The notes under the pieces are model-generated. The model saw only the letters and a program-made list of their open reading frames with translations. It had not been told where the DNA came from and did not search any database. Positions 45,184 through 53,609 of a stretch of DNA of 64,000 nt are shown piece after piece. The number at the start of each line of letters is the position of its first letter. Position 1 is the first letter of the stretch. The stretch is from Pseudoalteromonas rubra (GTDB lineage Bacteria; Pseudomonadota; Gammaproteobacteria; Enterobacterales; Alteromonadaceae): positions 2,170,001 through 2,234,000 of the forward strand of contig NZ_CP013611.1 of the NCBI RefSeq assembly GCF_001482385.1. The letters run 5' to 3'. A program made the translations under genes and the position numbers.

Positions 45184-45265
45184 TGAAAAGAATTTAGCCC
45201 AAATCTAGTCTGACAGTCACCGATTGAAAAACGGGTAACTGTCAGGTCAAGCCTGGGCTAGTACA
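45184..45265 (+). mobile_element. Remnant of a second IS481-family copy (3' end only)
   Basis: These 82 bases match the last 82 bases of the intact IS481 element (42935-43016) with four differences. They include the last codons of its transposase (EKNLAQI and stop) and the right terminal repeat up to CTAGTACA. It has the same orientation as the intact copy, so the wbpM-like gene is bracketed by direct repeats. The rest of this copy is deleted. Confidence 0.9.
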
Positions 45266-45343
45266 GGTTAACCTTGTAGTTTAACTTGGCCAGTTCGTCG
45301 ACAATCCGTCGGCTACCCATAAATGGATACATCAGGTGCATTG

Positions 45344-46709
45344 CGAGATATAGTCATTTCTGGTGTATGAGAAGACATTGCGATGTACTCTGTTAATTGA
45401 TCTTGGCGGATCAACAACTAACAGAGGAAGCATCGCAATGAACAAAGATAATAACGTAGTTCCACTCACCGCACCAGAGAACCCGCTAGAGCAAGTATTG
45501 AAGCAAGGTGCCCAACAGTTACTTGCTTCAGCCATTGAGGCTGAGCTAGCCGAACTTCTAGAGCAATTCTCCCATGAGCGCCTTGATGATGGCCGATTAA
45601 GAGTTGTGCGTAACGGCTTCCAGCCTGAGAGGATGATCCAAACTGGTCTTGGTGATATCCCAGTCAGAGTGCCAAAAGTGAGGGATAGAAAAGATAAAGA
45701 AGTTAAGTTTAACAGTAAGTTAGTCCCGCCTTACCTGAAGCGGACTAAAAATATCGAAGAATTGGTACCCTGGCTCTATCTACGTGGGATCTCCACGGGA
45801 GAGATGCAGCCTGCTCTTGCATCACTGCTTGGCGAGAATGCTAAAGGGCTGTCGGCAAACACAGTCTCACGACTAAAAGCGAGCTGGGAGCAAGAATACC
45901 TGGCTTGGGCTCGGCGAGACTTGAGCCGCCGCCGTTTCGTTTATGTCTGGGCTGATGGGATCTACAGCAAAGTCAGAATGGACGACAAGCTATGCTTACT
46001 TGTTGTAATAGGCGTTGATGAAACGGGCCGAAAGGAGTTGCTTGCAATATCTGACGGCGTTAGAGAATCAGAGCAAAGTTGGACAGAGGTATTGAACCAA
46101 CTCAATGCTCAAGGGTTAGCAGCTGCGCCGAAGCTGGCGATTGGTGACGGCGCGTTAGGGTTTTGGAATGCCGTGACTAAGGTATGGCCAACGACTCGGC
46201 ACCAACGATGCTGGGTCCATAAGACGGCAAACATTTTAAATAAAGTGCCAAAATCCATGCAGCCAAAAATCAAGTCTGGCTTGCAAGATATCTGGATGGC
46301 AGAAAGCAAGGAGTCCGCGCTCAAAGCTTATGATTTATTTGATAAAAACTATGGGGTCAAGTATCCGAAAGCAACTGATTGTTTGCGTAAGGATAAAGAA
46401 GAAATGCTGGCGTTCTATGATTTTCCAGCGGAGCACTGGCTCTCGATTAGAACAACGAATCCAATAGAGTCGACTTTCGCAACAATTAGGCTGAGAACTA
46501 ACAAAACCAAGAGTTGCGGTAGCAGAAACACCACGCTGAGCATGGCATTCAAACTTGCTCAGCTAGCAGAAAAGAAATGGTACCGGTTACGTGGCTTTAA
46601 GCTGCTGGCCGATGTCATTGAAGGCATTACCTTCAAAAACGGTGAACGAATAGAACAAGATCAGACAGAGCATCAAGCGGCTTTCATACACCAGATTTGA
46701 CAATAGCTC
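45344..46709 (+). mobile_element. Complete IS256-family insertion sequence with 8-bp target duplication
   Basis: This 1,366-bp element has imperfect terminal inverted repeats of about 26 bp: CGAG-TAT-GTCA followed by TCTGGTGTATGA, matching at both ends. It is flanked by a perfect 8-bp direct repeat GTGCATTG (45336-45343 and 46710-46717), the duplication length expected for IS256. It interrupts the IS3-family remnant, whose frame is restored when the element and one repeat are removed. Confidence 0.93.
45438..46700 (+). CDS. IS256-family (mutator-type) transposase
   Basis: This 420-residue intact transposase has an N terminus with ENPLEQVLKQGAQQLLASAIEAE. The DDE core contains FVYVWADGIYSKVR and LAIGDGALGFWNAV, which carry the likely catalytic aspartates. 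The mutator signature TTRHQRCWVHKTANILNKVP follows, and the C-terminal RTTNPIESTFATIRLRTNKTK carries the likely catalytic glutamate. I chose the ATG at 45438 because AGAGGAAG precedes it and the homology begins there; 25 upstream codons overlap the terminal repeat region. Its stop lies inside the right inverted repeat. Confidence 0.93.
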   Translation: MNKDNNVVPLTAPENPLEQVLKQGAQQLLASAIEAELAELLEQFSHERLDDGRLRVVRNGFQPERMIQTGLGDIPVRVPKVRDRKDKEVKFNSKLVPPYLKRTKNIEELVPWLYLRGISTGEMQPALASLLGENAKGLSANTVSRLKASWEQEYLAWARRDLSRRRFVYVWADGIYSKVRMDDKLCLLVVIGVDETGRKELLAISDGVRESEQSWTEVLNQLNAQGLAAAPKLAIGDGALGFWNAVTKVWPTTRHQRCWVHKTANILNKVPKSMQPKIKSGLQDIWMAESKESALKAYDLFDKNYGVKYPKATDCLRKDKEEMLAFYDFPAEHWLSIRTTNPIESTFATIRLRTNKTKSCGSRNTTLSMAFKLAQLAEKKWYRLRGFKLLADVIEGITFKNGERIEQDQTEHQAAFIHQI

Positions 46710-46798
46710 GTGCATTGCATCTATCGCCTTCATAATGTCGAGCGTTTCCTGCGATTCACCTGTAACTCCACCCAACCTAGTACAGCTCATTAGTAGAA

Positions 46799-47614
46799 TT
46801 ATGCAGCCTCAAGGTAGCCAACTGGAGTCATGTCTTCCAGCGCATCGTGAGGCCTTTCATAATTGTAAATTTCTAACCATTCATCTGTGATTTCGCGTAC
46901 TTGTTGTAGTGAATCGAACAGGTATAAATCTAATACTTCTTCTCGATAACTGCGATTAAAACGCTCCACAAATCCATTCTGATAAGGACTACCTGGCTGA
47001 TTAAACTCAAGCTTTATATTTTTGTTCTGAGCCCAACTTTCCAACAAGCTGGATGTAAATTCAGGTCCATTATCAACCCTTATTTGCGACGGCTTTCCTC
47101 GCCAGGCAATCACTCGTTCAAGCGTTCTGATAACCCGCTCTGTGGTCAAACTGGTATCTACTTCGATGGCCAGTGCTTGCCGATTGTAATCATCAATAAT
47201 ATTTAATGTTCTGAAGCGATGTCCAAAGCTTAAAGCATCGCTCATGAAATCCATAGACCAAGAATCATTGTGCTTTTCCGGCGTACTCAATGGCTCTGGG
47301 CTGCGTGTCGGAACACGGCGCTTTCCTTTTCGCCTCAAGTTGAGCTTTAGCATATTGTAAACTCGTTCAACACGCTTCTTGTTCCATGTTTTGCCCTGAT
47401 GCCGCAGCCGTTTAAACAACTTAGGCAAACCCCAGCGAGGGTGACGCTCTACAAGCAATAGCAACGCATCGATTACCTCATCATCTGGTGGCCGCTTGTG
47501 CGTGTAGTAATAGACACTTCGATTTAGTCCTGCAACCTCACAAGCAAGTGCCACACTTACCCCAAACTGCTTAAGGAAATGCTCAACCCACGCTCTGCGC
47601 CTGCTTGTGCTCAC
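46799..47614 (-). CDS. IS3-family transposase OrfB (integrase core)
   Basis: This 271-residue integrase-core protein begins GTG at 47612-47614. It has an HTH_21 segment near the start (HPRWGLPKLFKRLRHQG), then the rve domain. Likely DDE residues lie in SWSMDFMSDAL, RVDNGPEFTSSLL and NGFVERFNRSYREEVL. The C terminus has YNYERPHDALEDMTPVGYL. It is normally produced as an OrfAB fusion by a -1 frameshift from orfA. The frame is intact. Confidence 0.93.
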   Translation of the reverse strand: MSTSRRRAWVEHFLKQFGVSVALACEVAGLNRSVYYYTHKRPPDDEVIDALLLLVERHPRWGLPKLFKRLRHQGKTWNKKRVERVYNMLKLNLRRKGKRRVPTRSPEPLSTPEKHNDSWSMDFMSDALSFGHRFRTLNIIDDYNRQALAIEVDTSLTTERVIRTLERVIAWRGKPSQIRVDNGPEFTSSLLESWAQNKNIKLEFNQPGSPYQNGFVERFNRSYREEVLDLYLFDSLQQVREITDEWLEIYNYERPHDALEDMTPVGYLEAA

Positions 47615-47877
47615 AGCTTTTTTGCAACGATTTCCTCAAGCATAGTGTGTTTCAGACTCAGTGTTGCAAACATGTCCTTGAGCTTGCGATTCTCTTCTTC
47701 AAGTTCTTTCAGTCGCTTTACATCCGACGCTTCCATGCCGCCATATTTGGAGCGCCATTTATAAAATGTGCTCTGTCCTATTCCATGTTTTCGGCAAAGA
47801 TCTGGAACCGATACACCCGATTCAGCTTCTTTGATCATGGCAACAATTTGTGACTCGGTGAACTTGCTTTTTCTCAT
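47611..47877 (-). CDS. IS3-family transposase OrfA (IS407 group)
   Basis: This 88-residue DNA-binding protein starts MRKSKFTESQIVAMIKEAES and has a helix-turn-helix (VPDLCRKHGIGQSTFYKWRSKYGG), then a leucine-zipper-like coiled coil (KRLKELEEENRKLKDMFATL). Near its end the minus strand reads A AAA AAG (47617-47623), the standard slippery heptamer for programmed -1 frameshifting into OrfB. The OrfA stop codon overlaps the OrfB start by four bases. Confidence 0.93.
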   Translation of the reverse strand: MRKSKFTESQIVAMIKEAESGVSVPDLCRKHGIGQSTFYKWRSKYGGMEASDVKRLKELEEENRKLKDMFATLSLKHTMLEEIVAKKL

Positions 47878-48153
47878 CGTAAAACTTCCTTCTTTTGTTA
47901 ATGGAAATTCTACTCAAGAACTGTTGCAGTTTATGGGGGAGTTACACACCCTTGGCTTGTAATAGGCAGAAACACAAGCTAATTACAAGCAAGTCACACC
48001 GGCCTTTCAACACTAGTGAATGTGCTTTGTCTAGTTTATTTTTCTTATGTGCTCTTGCTAACGAACGAGCACTTTCACCAAAAAATCACTCTCCATTGTC
48101 AGCTGGCCGATTTTGGCGTGTAACTCACCCTGGAGGGAAAATTCATATCCAAG

Positions 48154-48183
48154 AAAAAACCGCCTCCTATTAAACGTGAGGTG
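48154..48183 (-). terminator. Terminator at the end of the polysaccharide operon
   Basis: On the minus strand CACCTC (48178-48183) pairs with GAGGCG (48161-48166), with one wobble pair and an 11-base loop. It is followed by GTTTTTTC. It lies directly after the manB stop codon, so the main operon transcript should end here, before the IS pile. Confidence 0.7.
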
Positions 48184-48185
48184 TT

Positions 48186-49592
48186 TTAACTTTGATTCAC
48201 CAATGTAAAAGCTCTATTCATTAAGCATAGGGCTTCTTGCTCCGAATTTGACTCAGCGTAACACCTCAGCTCCGGCGCGTTGCCAGATGGCCTTAAATGA
48301 ACCACATCACCATTTTCCGCAGTAATCCTTAAACCGTCTCTTTTACAAACGACCTTCGCTTCTCCTAAGCCCAAGCTATTGAGAAATTCATTAGGATTTT
48401 CACTTAGCTCCGCTATGAGCGCTTTACTTTTCTCTGTAGCAAAGTCTTTAAGCCTATCACTTACAGTAAAACGTTGTGGCAATGTCTTGTGCAAGCTTGC
48501 TATGCTATTACCCATTGTTATTACAACAAGCGCAGGTAACACAGCATCTCTTGTTGGTAGTGCCTTAAGTGCTTTACCGTTAAACTCGAGGTCACTCGCT
48601 AATAAGTAACCACCATTTGCTTCAAAACCCGCTACTCGCCTGTAAGTTTTGTTTAAGTCTGAAAAGGCTTCTATTACATAAGGCGAGCCAATTTTTGTTC
48701 TGGTCACTGTTTTAAAGCTACCTGATAACTCTATTGCTGTACTACAGCTAACCGGTGTTGCAAGCGCTTCTATTGATAGTGCTTGGCTACAAAGCAGACC
48801 TAAAATATCACCTCTCAACCACTCGCCATCTTCACCTGCAACTAGTGGTCTATCACCGTCGCCATCCGTTGAAAACAACATGTCTAAGTGATAATCACTT
48901 ACCCACACTTTTGACCTGTGTTTATCTTCATCAGACACAGCCTCGGTATCTATTGGGATGAACTCATCACTACGGCCTAAGCAAATAACTTCTGCACCCA
49001 ATTGTTCAAATAATGATTTATAGATATCCCTACCTGCACTGGAGTGCTCGTATATACCTACTCTTTTACCTGCTAGCGTCTCACCATTAAACAGATTTGT
49101 ATACCTAGCAATATAAGCATTTTTTGCTTTGTCACTTATTGGTAAATCGATACCAGATAGGTCTAACTCAGAAAAAACAAAATCAGCAGCTAAAATAGCT
49201 AATTCATCTTGCTTAGTGATTTCACCATCAGGACGATAAAACTTTAAACCATTTCTATCAAATGGAATATGACTGCCTGTAACCATAATACAAGGCATGT
49301 TATCTTGTATCGATGTATAAGCAAGTGCAGGTGTTGGCACTACACCATAATAAACAACCTCTATATTAAATTGCTTTAGACCTGCTGCGCAGGCTTTGGC
49401 GATATCCAAGCTGCTTGGGCGATTATCAATCGCAATGGCGATTGTATTAAAAGCGAACTCGCCTGTAATACTCTGAGCGAACGCAATTGAAAATGCTGCG
49501 CACACTTCAGGTGTAAAGTCAGCTACAAGACCTCTAGCACCACTAGTACCGAATGCAATACCACTTGATTGAATCACTGATTTTGTATTCAT
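48186..49592 (-). CDS. manB: Phosphomannomutase
   Basis: This 468-residue alpha-D-phosphohexomutase has the phosphoserine loop [13 protein letters not shown] (S107), the magnesium site DGDGDRP (243-249), sugar recognition [10 protein letters not shown] and phosphate binding [10 protein letters not shown] near the C terminus. It interconverts mannose 6-phosphate and mannose 1-phosphate. It follows manC after three bases, giving the last two steps to GDP-mannose in one transcript. The loop reads TGSHIP rather than the TASHNP common in relatives, a variation seen in some members. A glucosamine or glucose substrate cannot be excluded from sequence. Confidence 0.88.
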   Translation of the reverse strand: MNTKSVIQSSGIAFGTSGARGLVADFTPEVCAAFSIAFAQSITGEFAFNTIAIAIDNRPSSLDIAKACAAGLKQFNIEVVYYGVVPTPALAYTSIQDNMPCIMVTGSHIPFDRNGLKFYRPDGEITKQDELAILAADFVFSELDLSGIDLPISDKAKNAYIARYTNLFNGETLAGKRVGIYEHSSAGRDIYKSLFEQLGAEVICLGRSDEFIPIDTEAVSDEDKHRSKVWVSDYHLDMLFSTDGDGDRPLVAGEDGEWLRGDILGLLCSQALSIEALATPVSCSTAIELSGSFKTVTRTKIGSPYVIEAFSDLNKTYRRVAGFEANGGYLLASDLEFNGKALKALPTRDAVLPALVVITMGNSIASLHKTLPQRFTVSDRLKDFATEKSKALIAELSENPNEFLNSLGLGEAKVVCKRDGLRITAENGDVVHLRPSGNAPELRCYAESNSEQEALCLMNRAFTLVNQS

Positions 49593-49595
49593 GAC

Positions 49596-51005
49596 TTAGC
49601 CTTTTACTCTGCCGTAACGGTCTTCAAAACGCACAATATCATCTTCACCTAAGTATGAACCTGATTGAACTTCAATAAGTTCTAAATCGACTTTACCTGG
49701 GTTTTCTAATGCATGAACAGCTGTAATTGGAATGTATACTGACTCATTCTCGGTAACAAACTGCTCTGTATTATCGATTTGCACTTTTGCAGTACCTGAT
49801 ACCACAATCCAATGCTCAGCTCTGTGATGGTGCATTTGCACTGATAATTTGGCACCCGGTTTTACCGTAATACGCTTAACCTGAAAACGTTCACCATTGT
49901 CTACTGAATCGTATTTACCCCAAGGACGATATACTTCGCGGTGGAATGTGACTTCTGAACGCTCATCTGCTTTTAGTTGACTAACAATTTGCTTTACTTT
50001 TTGAGACTCGTCTTTGTGTGCAACAAGCACGGCATCTTTTGTATTGACGATCACCAAGTCTTCAACACCAACGGTTGTAACTAACTTATCTTCACCGAAC
50101 ACAAGCGTGTTTTTTGTATCAACTGATTTAACATCACCTATGAAGGCATTGCCGTCTTCATCTTGTTCAGACACTTGCCATAATGCAGCAAACCCCCCTA
50201 CATCATTCCAACTTGCATCCATTGGTACCACAACTGCATCCTTGGTGTGCTCCATGACAGCATAATCTATTGACTCTTCTGGACATGCTTCAAATGCGCC
50301 TTTGTCTACACGCACAAAGTCCATGTCACTATTTTGTACTTTAACGGCTTTTTCACACGCTTCATAAATATCTGGGCGAAATATTTTTAGCTCTTCAAGA
50401 TAACGACTTGCTTTAAATAAGAACATACCGCTATTCCAGTAGTAATCACCACTTGCAATATATTCTTGTGCCGTTTTTAAGCTTGGCTTTTCAACAAAAC
50501 TATCAACGACAAAACCGTGCTCAACTTCTATTCCGCGTTTAATATAGCCATAACCTGTTTCAGGCGTGTTACCAACAATACCAAAAGTCACTAGCTTACC
50601 TCGCTCTGCTAACGACTTTGCTTTGTTCACGCTTTCTTGGAATGCAGCTTGGTTTTCAATAACGTGATCTGCAGCCAAAATAAGAAGTAATGCATCTTGA
50701 TTGCTTTCAACTGATTTAAAGGCTGCTAATGCAATAGCTGGCGCGGTGTTACGACCTACTGGCTCTAAAAAGATACCGCTGTGTGCAGCACCAATTTGAC
50801 GAACTTGCTCAGCAGCAATAAAGCGATGTTCTTCATTGCAAATTAACATAGCTGGTGCGTGTTCAAGCCCGTTTAGTCTTAGAATAGTCTCTTGTAGCAT
50901 GGTGTTCTCACCATGCAATTTTAAAAATTGCTTTGGGTAGTTGCCGCGTGACAATGGCCACAATCGAGTACCTGAGCCGCCCGCCAAAATAATTGGTGAA
51001 ATCAT
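49596..51005 (-). CDS. manC: Mannose-1-phosphate guanylyltransferase (with mannose-6-phosphate isomerase-type cupin)
   Basis: This encodes 469 residues, the length of the bifunctional type II enzymes. The nucleotidyltransferase domain starts [20 protein letters not shown] with the GGSGTRLWP loop and has [14 protein letters not shown]. The C-terminal cupin domain (about 355-469) has [32 protein letters not shown] and the [16 protein letters not shown] region of PMI type II. It makes GDP-mannose and probably also interconverts fructose 6-phosphate and mannose 6-phosphate. I chose the ATG at 51003-51005 with AGG upstream; a TTG two codons earlier is also in frame. Confidence 0.95.
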   Translation of the reverse strand: MISPIILAGGSGTRLWPLSRGNYPKQFLKLHGENTMLQETILRLNGLEHAPAMLICNEEHRFIAAEQVRQIGAAHSGIFLEPVGRNTAPAIALAAFKSVESNQDALLLILAADHVIENQAAFQESVNKAKSLAERGKLVTFGIVGNTPETGYGYIKRGIEVEHGFVVDSFVEKPSLKTAQEYIASGDYYWNSGMFLFKASRYLEELKIFRPDIYEACEKAVKVQNSDMDFVRVDKGAFEACPEESIDYAVMEHTKDAVVVPMDASWNDVGGFAALWQVSEQDEDGNAFIGDVKSVDTKNTLVFGEDKLVTTVGVEDLVIVNTKDAVLVAHKDESQKVKQIVSQLKADERSEVTFHREVYRPWGKYDSVDNGERFQVKRITVKPGAKLSVQMHHHRAEHWIVVSGTAKVQIDNTEQFVTENESVYIPITAVHALENPGKVDLELIEVQSGSYLGEDDIVRFEDRYGRVKG

Positions 51006-51078
51006 AATCAAACCTAAAAATTAATTTTTATATATAAAAACGCTGATTTTTAATCGTCAAAACAGGAAACGAGAAAAA

Positions 51079-51672
51079 CTACCGGGCCACTTCCCAAATA
51101 GTTTTAATAATTATTTTAACATCACCCAAAAGTGATCTATCTCTCACATAATCCAAATAATATCTCTGTTTGACAGGCAAGATATCTTCTATGTAAGTTT
51201 TTCTCGGGTCAGGAGAGCGAGACAGAATATTACTCTCTTCTCTAAACTCAATCGAAGCATTATCGGTTATACCGGGTTTAACAGATAAAACTTCCTTTCT
51301 CACAGCTTCAGGGTACTCATCTATATACTCTTTTACTTCTGGCCTTGGACCAACGAAGCTCATGCTTCCGAAAAGAACATTGAAGATTTGCGGCAGTTCA
51401 TCAAGCTTATATTTCCTTAAGAAGTGCCCTAAATTAGTAATTCTTGGATCACGCCCTACTGTAATCTTCATTCCCTTACTTTCAGCATCTACAACCATAG
51501 TTCTGAATTTGTAAACGTGAAACTCGTGCCCATTTTTACCAACTCTCTTTTGCTTAAAGATTACATTGCCAGGAGAGTCTCTCTTTATCAAAATGGCGAT
51601 AATCAAGTAAAAAGGTAATAGAATCAAAATCCCTAATAATGAAAAAAATATATCAAAAAGACGCTTAGCCAC
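51079..51672 (-). CDS. Initiating phosphoglycosyl transferase (PglC/WcaJ type)
   Basis: This 197-residue monotopic phosphoglycosyl transferase is short like PglC. A single N-terminal hydrophobic hairpin (about 6-30) is followed by FKQKRVGKNGHEFHVYKFRTM, the catalytic Asp-Glu pair D91-E92 in KLDELPQIFNVL, and FVGPRPEVKEY. It transfers a sugar phosphate from a UDP-sugar to undecaprenyl phosphate, starting each repeat unit. Small enzymes of this type often use UDP-diNAc-bacillosamine or related amino sugars, which fits the aminotransferase gene it overlaps by eight bases. The preferred sugar cannot be decided from sequence alone. Confidence 0.92.
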   Translation of the reverse strand: MAKRLFDIFFSLLGILILLPFYLIIAILIKRDSPGNVIFKQKRVGKNGHEFHVYKFRTMVVDAESKGMKITVGRDPRITNLGHFLRKYKLDELPQIFNVLFGSMSFVGPRPEVKEYIDEYPEAVRKEVLSVKPGITDNASIEFREESNILSRSPDPRKTYIEDILPVKQRYYLDYVRDRSLLGDVKIIIKTIWEVAR

Positions 51673-52834
51673 CTTTCATATTCTCCACCAAAATTGACCT
51701 AACTGTTTTAATTACTCTTTCAACCTGCTCATCACTCATTTTAGGGTAGTTCGGTAAGCTCACTATACGATTATAAGCATATTCTGATTTGGGAAAACAC
51801 CTAGCGTCCAGTTTATAATTTTCTTTCCAATACGGATGTCTATGTAATGGTATATAGTGAACTGAAGTACCAATACCCGATTCTGCCATTAGCTCAATAA
51901 AGCGATCTCTAGAAATCGTCAGGGAATCCAAATCCAATTGCACAACATATAAGTGCCAGGAATGTACGTCCTCAGGGTTGACTAAATATGGAGTTTTTAG
52001 TGGAAGGCCTGCAAAACCTTCATTATATGCTTGCGCGATAGCTTCCCTTCGATCTTTTAATATATCTGCTTTTTTAAGCTGGTGCATCCCTATAGAAGAA
52101 GCAATATCCGTCAAATTATATTTATAACCAGGAGCAACTACATTGTAATGCCATGAAGGTTTTTTCGATGTAAAGCGATCAAAAACATCACGACTAATAC
52201 CGTGCAAGCGCATACAAGACATCCTATCTCTATATTCAGCGTTATTGGTCACTATCATACCGCCTTCACCAGTCGTAATTGTTTTATTTGCATAAAAACT
52301 AAAAACGGTAATGTCCCCCATAGTACCAACCTTCTTACTATTATGCGTCGCTGGTAAAGCATGGGCAGCATCTTCAAGTATCTTAATACCATGTTTTTTA
52401 GCTATGAGCATAAGTCTATCAATATTGGCAGCTTGCCCTGCATAGTGAACTGGTATTATAACTTTTACATTCTCATGCGCTTCTATTGCGCTTTCCACCT
52501 CATCTACATCAATATTAAAGCTATCCCCTTCGATATCAACGAATATAGGATCTGCACCCAAATATCTAATAACTTCAGCAGTTGCAGTAAAAGTGTGAAC
52601 GGTTGTAATTACCTTGTCACCAGGGCCGACACCGAGCGCTTCCAACGCTAAATGTAATCCTGCCGTTGCAGAGTTAACTGCAAGAGCAAATTCAGCTCCA
52701 ATATAATCTGCGAATTGTGTTTCAAAATCTTTTGTTTTTTTCCCAGTCGTTAACCAACCCGACTCTAAAGTATCTACCACTTCTGCAATCTCTTCCTTTC
52801 CTATCATTGGAAGAGCATAAGGAATGAATTCCAT
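51665..52834 (-). CDS. DegT/DnrJ/EryC1/StrS-type PLP aminotransferase
   Basis: This 389-residue sugar aminotransferase has the PLP lysine K184 in FSFYANKTITTGEGGM and a cofactor aspartate D155 in KILEDAAHA. It also has SATAGLHLAL (about 55-64) and the HSWHLYVVQLD segment. Enzymes of this family aminate 4-keto (or 3-keto) nucleotide sugars. With the WbpM-like dehydratase in the same locus, the most economical product is a UDP-4-amino-4,6-dideoxy-HexNAc. No second dehydratase is present. It overlaps the sugar transferase gene by eight bases and follows the GT2 gene by 11. Confidence 0.92.
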   Translation of the reverse strand: MEFIPYALPMIGKEEIAEVVDTLESGWLTTGKKTKDFETQFADYIGAEFALAVNSATAGLHLALEALGVGPGDKVITTVHTFTATAEVIRYLGADPIFVDIEGDSFNIDVDEVESAIEAHENVKVIIPVHYAGQAANIDRLMLIAKKHGIKILEDAAHALPATHNSKKVGTMGDITVFSFYANKTITTGEGGMIVTNNAEYRDRMSCMRLHGISRDVFDRFTSKKPSWHYNVVAPGYKYNLTDIASSIGMHQLKKADILKDRREAIAQAYNEGFAGLPLKTPYLVNPEDVHSWHLYVVQLDLDSLTISRDRFIELMAESGIGTSVHYIPLHRHPYWKENYKLDARCFPKSEYAYNRIVSLPNYPKMSDEQVERVIKTVRSILVENMKGG

Positions 52835-52845
52835 AATATAACCTC

Positions 52846-53598
52846 TTACTTACTTGCCCTTTTCTTTACACTATTGAAAGAGTAAAACATAAAATTATAT
52901 AACCTAAGAAGTGGGTTAAGCGTCTTTACAGACCAAAAAACTTTTAAAGTCCTAAAAGCAATAACTATTTTATTCCCACTTATTTGCCCCTTTCTAATTC
53001 GGTATTTTACGAGGGGTATATCTAACCCATGAGCTGTAAATCCGCGACTTAACAGAGTTAGCCAAAGTTTAGTATCCTGTCTAGTTCGAATATTTTCTAA
53101 ACGAAAATCTCCAACAACCGCTTTATCAACAATCGCTGTAGACATTCCAATTTCCGTATTCCTCATATAGCTAATAAGATCTACTGTATTACTGACATTG
53201 ACTTTACCGCTAATAACATGGTCATTCTCATCAATAAAAGTATAGCTTGCATGTACTATCGGAAACCCCCCTTCTCTCATGAACTTGACTTGTCTTTCGA
53301 GTTTTTCAGGTTCCCATAAGTCATCCGCATCAAGGAAGGCAATAATTTGACCTTGTGATTCTGCCAGGCCAGCGTTTCTAGCTACGCCAGCTCCAGCATT
53401 TTTCTCAAGCTGTATTACCCTTATCCGTTTATCATCTTTATATTGCTCTTTGATGAACTCATAGCTTCTATCAGTTGAGCAATCATCAACTAATACATAC
53501 TCCCAGTCGGTGAATGTCTGATTGATAACAGTATCAATTGTTTTTGCTATAAAGCTTTCAGCGTTATAGACCGGAGTAATAATGGATACTAAAGGCAT
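52846..53598 (-). CDS. Family 2 glycosyltransferase
   Basis: This 250-residue GT-A enzyme starts MPLVSIITPVYNAESFIAKT and has VLVDDCSTDRSYE (nucleotide-binding DD), NAGAGVARNAGL, and the metal-binding FLDADDLWEPEKL, followed by acceptor-side QDTKLWLTLL. It is cytoplasmic and probably peripheral at the membrane, adding one sugar of the repeat unit to the undecaprenyl-linked intermediate. GGAGG precedes the ATG. Sugar specificity is not evident. The C terminus is basic (NSVKKRASK). Confidence 0.93.
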   Translation of the reverse strand: MPLVSIITPVYNAESFIAKTIDTVINQTFTDWEYVLVDDCSTDRSYEFIKEQYKDDKRIRVIQLEKNAGAGVARNAGLAESQGQIIAFLDADDLWEPEKLERQVKFMREGGFPIVHASYTFIDENDHVISGKVNVSNTVDLISYMRNTEIGMSTAIVDKAVVGDFRLENIRTRQDTKLWLTLLSRGFTAHGLDIPLVKYRIRKGQISGNKIVIAFRTLKVFWSVKTLNPLLRLYNFMFYSFNSVKKRASK

Positions 53599-53609
53599 AT
53601 AACCTCCTG

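Larger units (their letters stand above)
46761..47946 (-). mobile_element. Complete IS3-family element (IS407 group) with 4-bp target duplication
   Basis: This 1,186-bp element is bounded by TGTAACTCC (46761-46769) and its inverse GGAGTTACA (ending 47946). Similarity extends inwards to a shared AGTAGAATT at both ends. Direct repeats CACC (46757-46760 and 47947-47950) flank it, the 4-bp duplication typical of this group. It lies within the older IS3-family remnant. It carries overlapping orfA and orfB with a frameshift signal. Confidence 0.9.
45266..48140 (-). pseudogene. IS3-family remnant (orfA tail and orfB start), split by two insertions
   Basis: Three minus-strand pieces form one element: 47951-48140, 46718-46760 and 45266-45343. 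The first gives the end of an orfA (ELHAKIGQLTMESDFLVKVL then stop) and the start of orfB. Removing the two inserted elements and one copy of each target duplication joins the pieces in frame, giving KGESQETLDIMKAIDAMH followed by LMYPFMGSRRIVDELAKLN, a typical IS3 OrfB N-terminal region. The catalytic core is missing because the fragment ends at the IS481 remnant at 45265. The boundary near 48140 is approximate. Confidence 0.85.
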
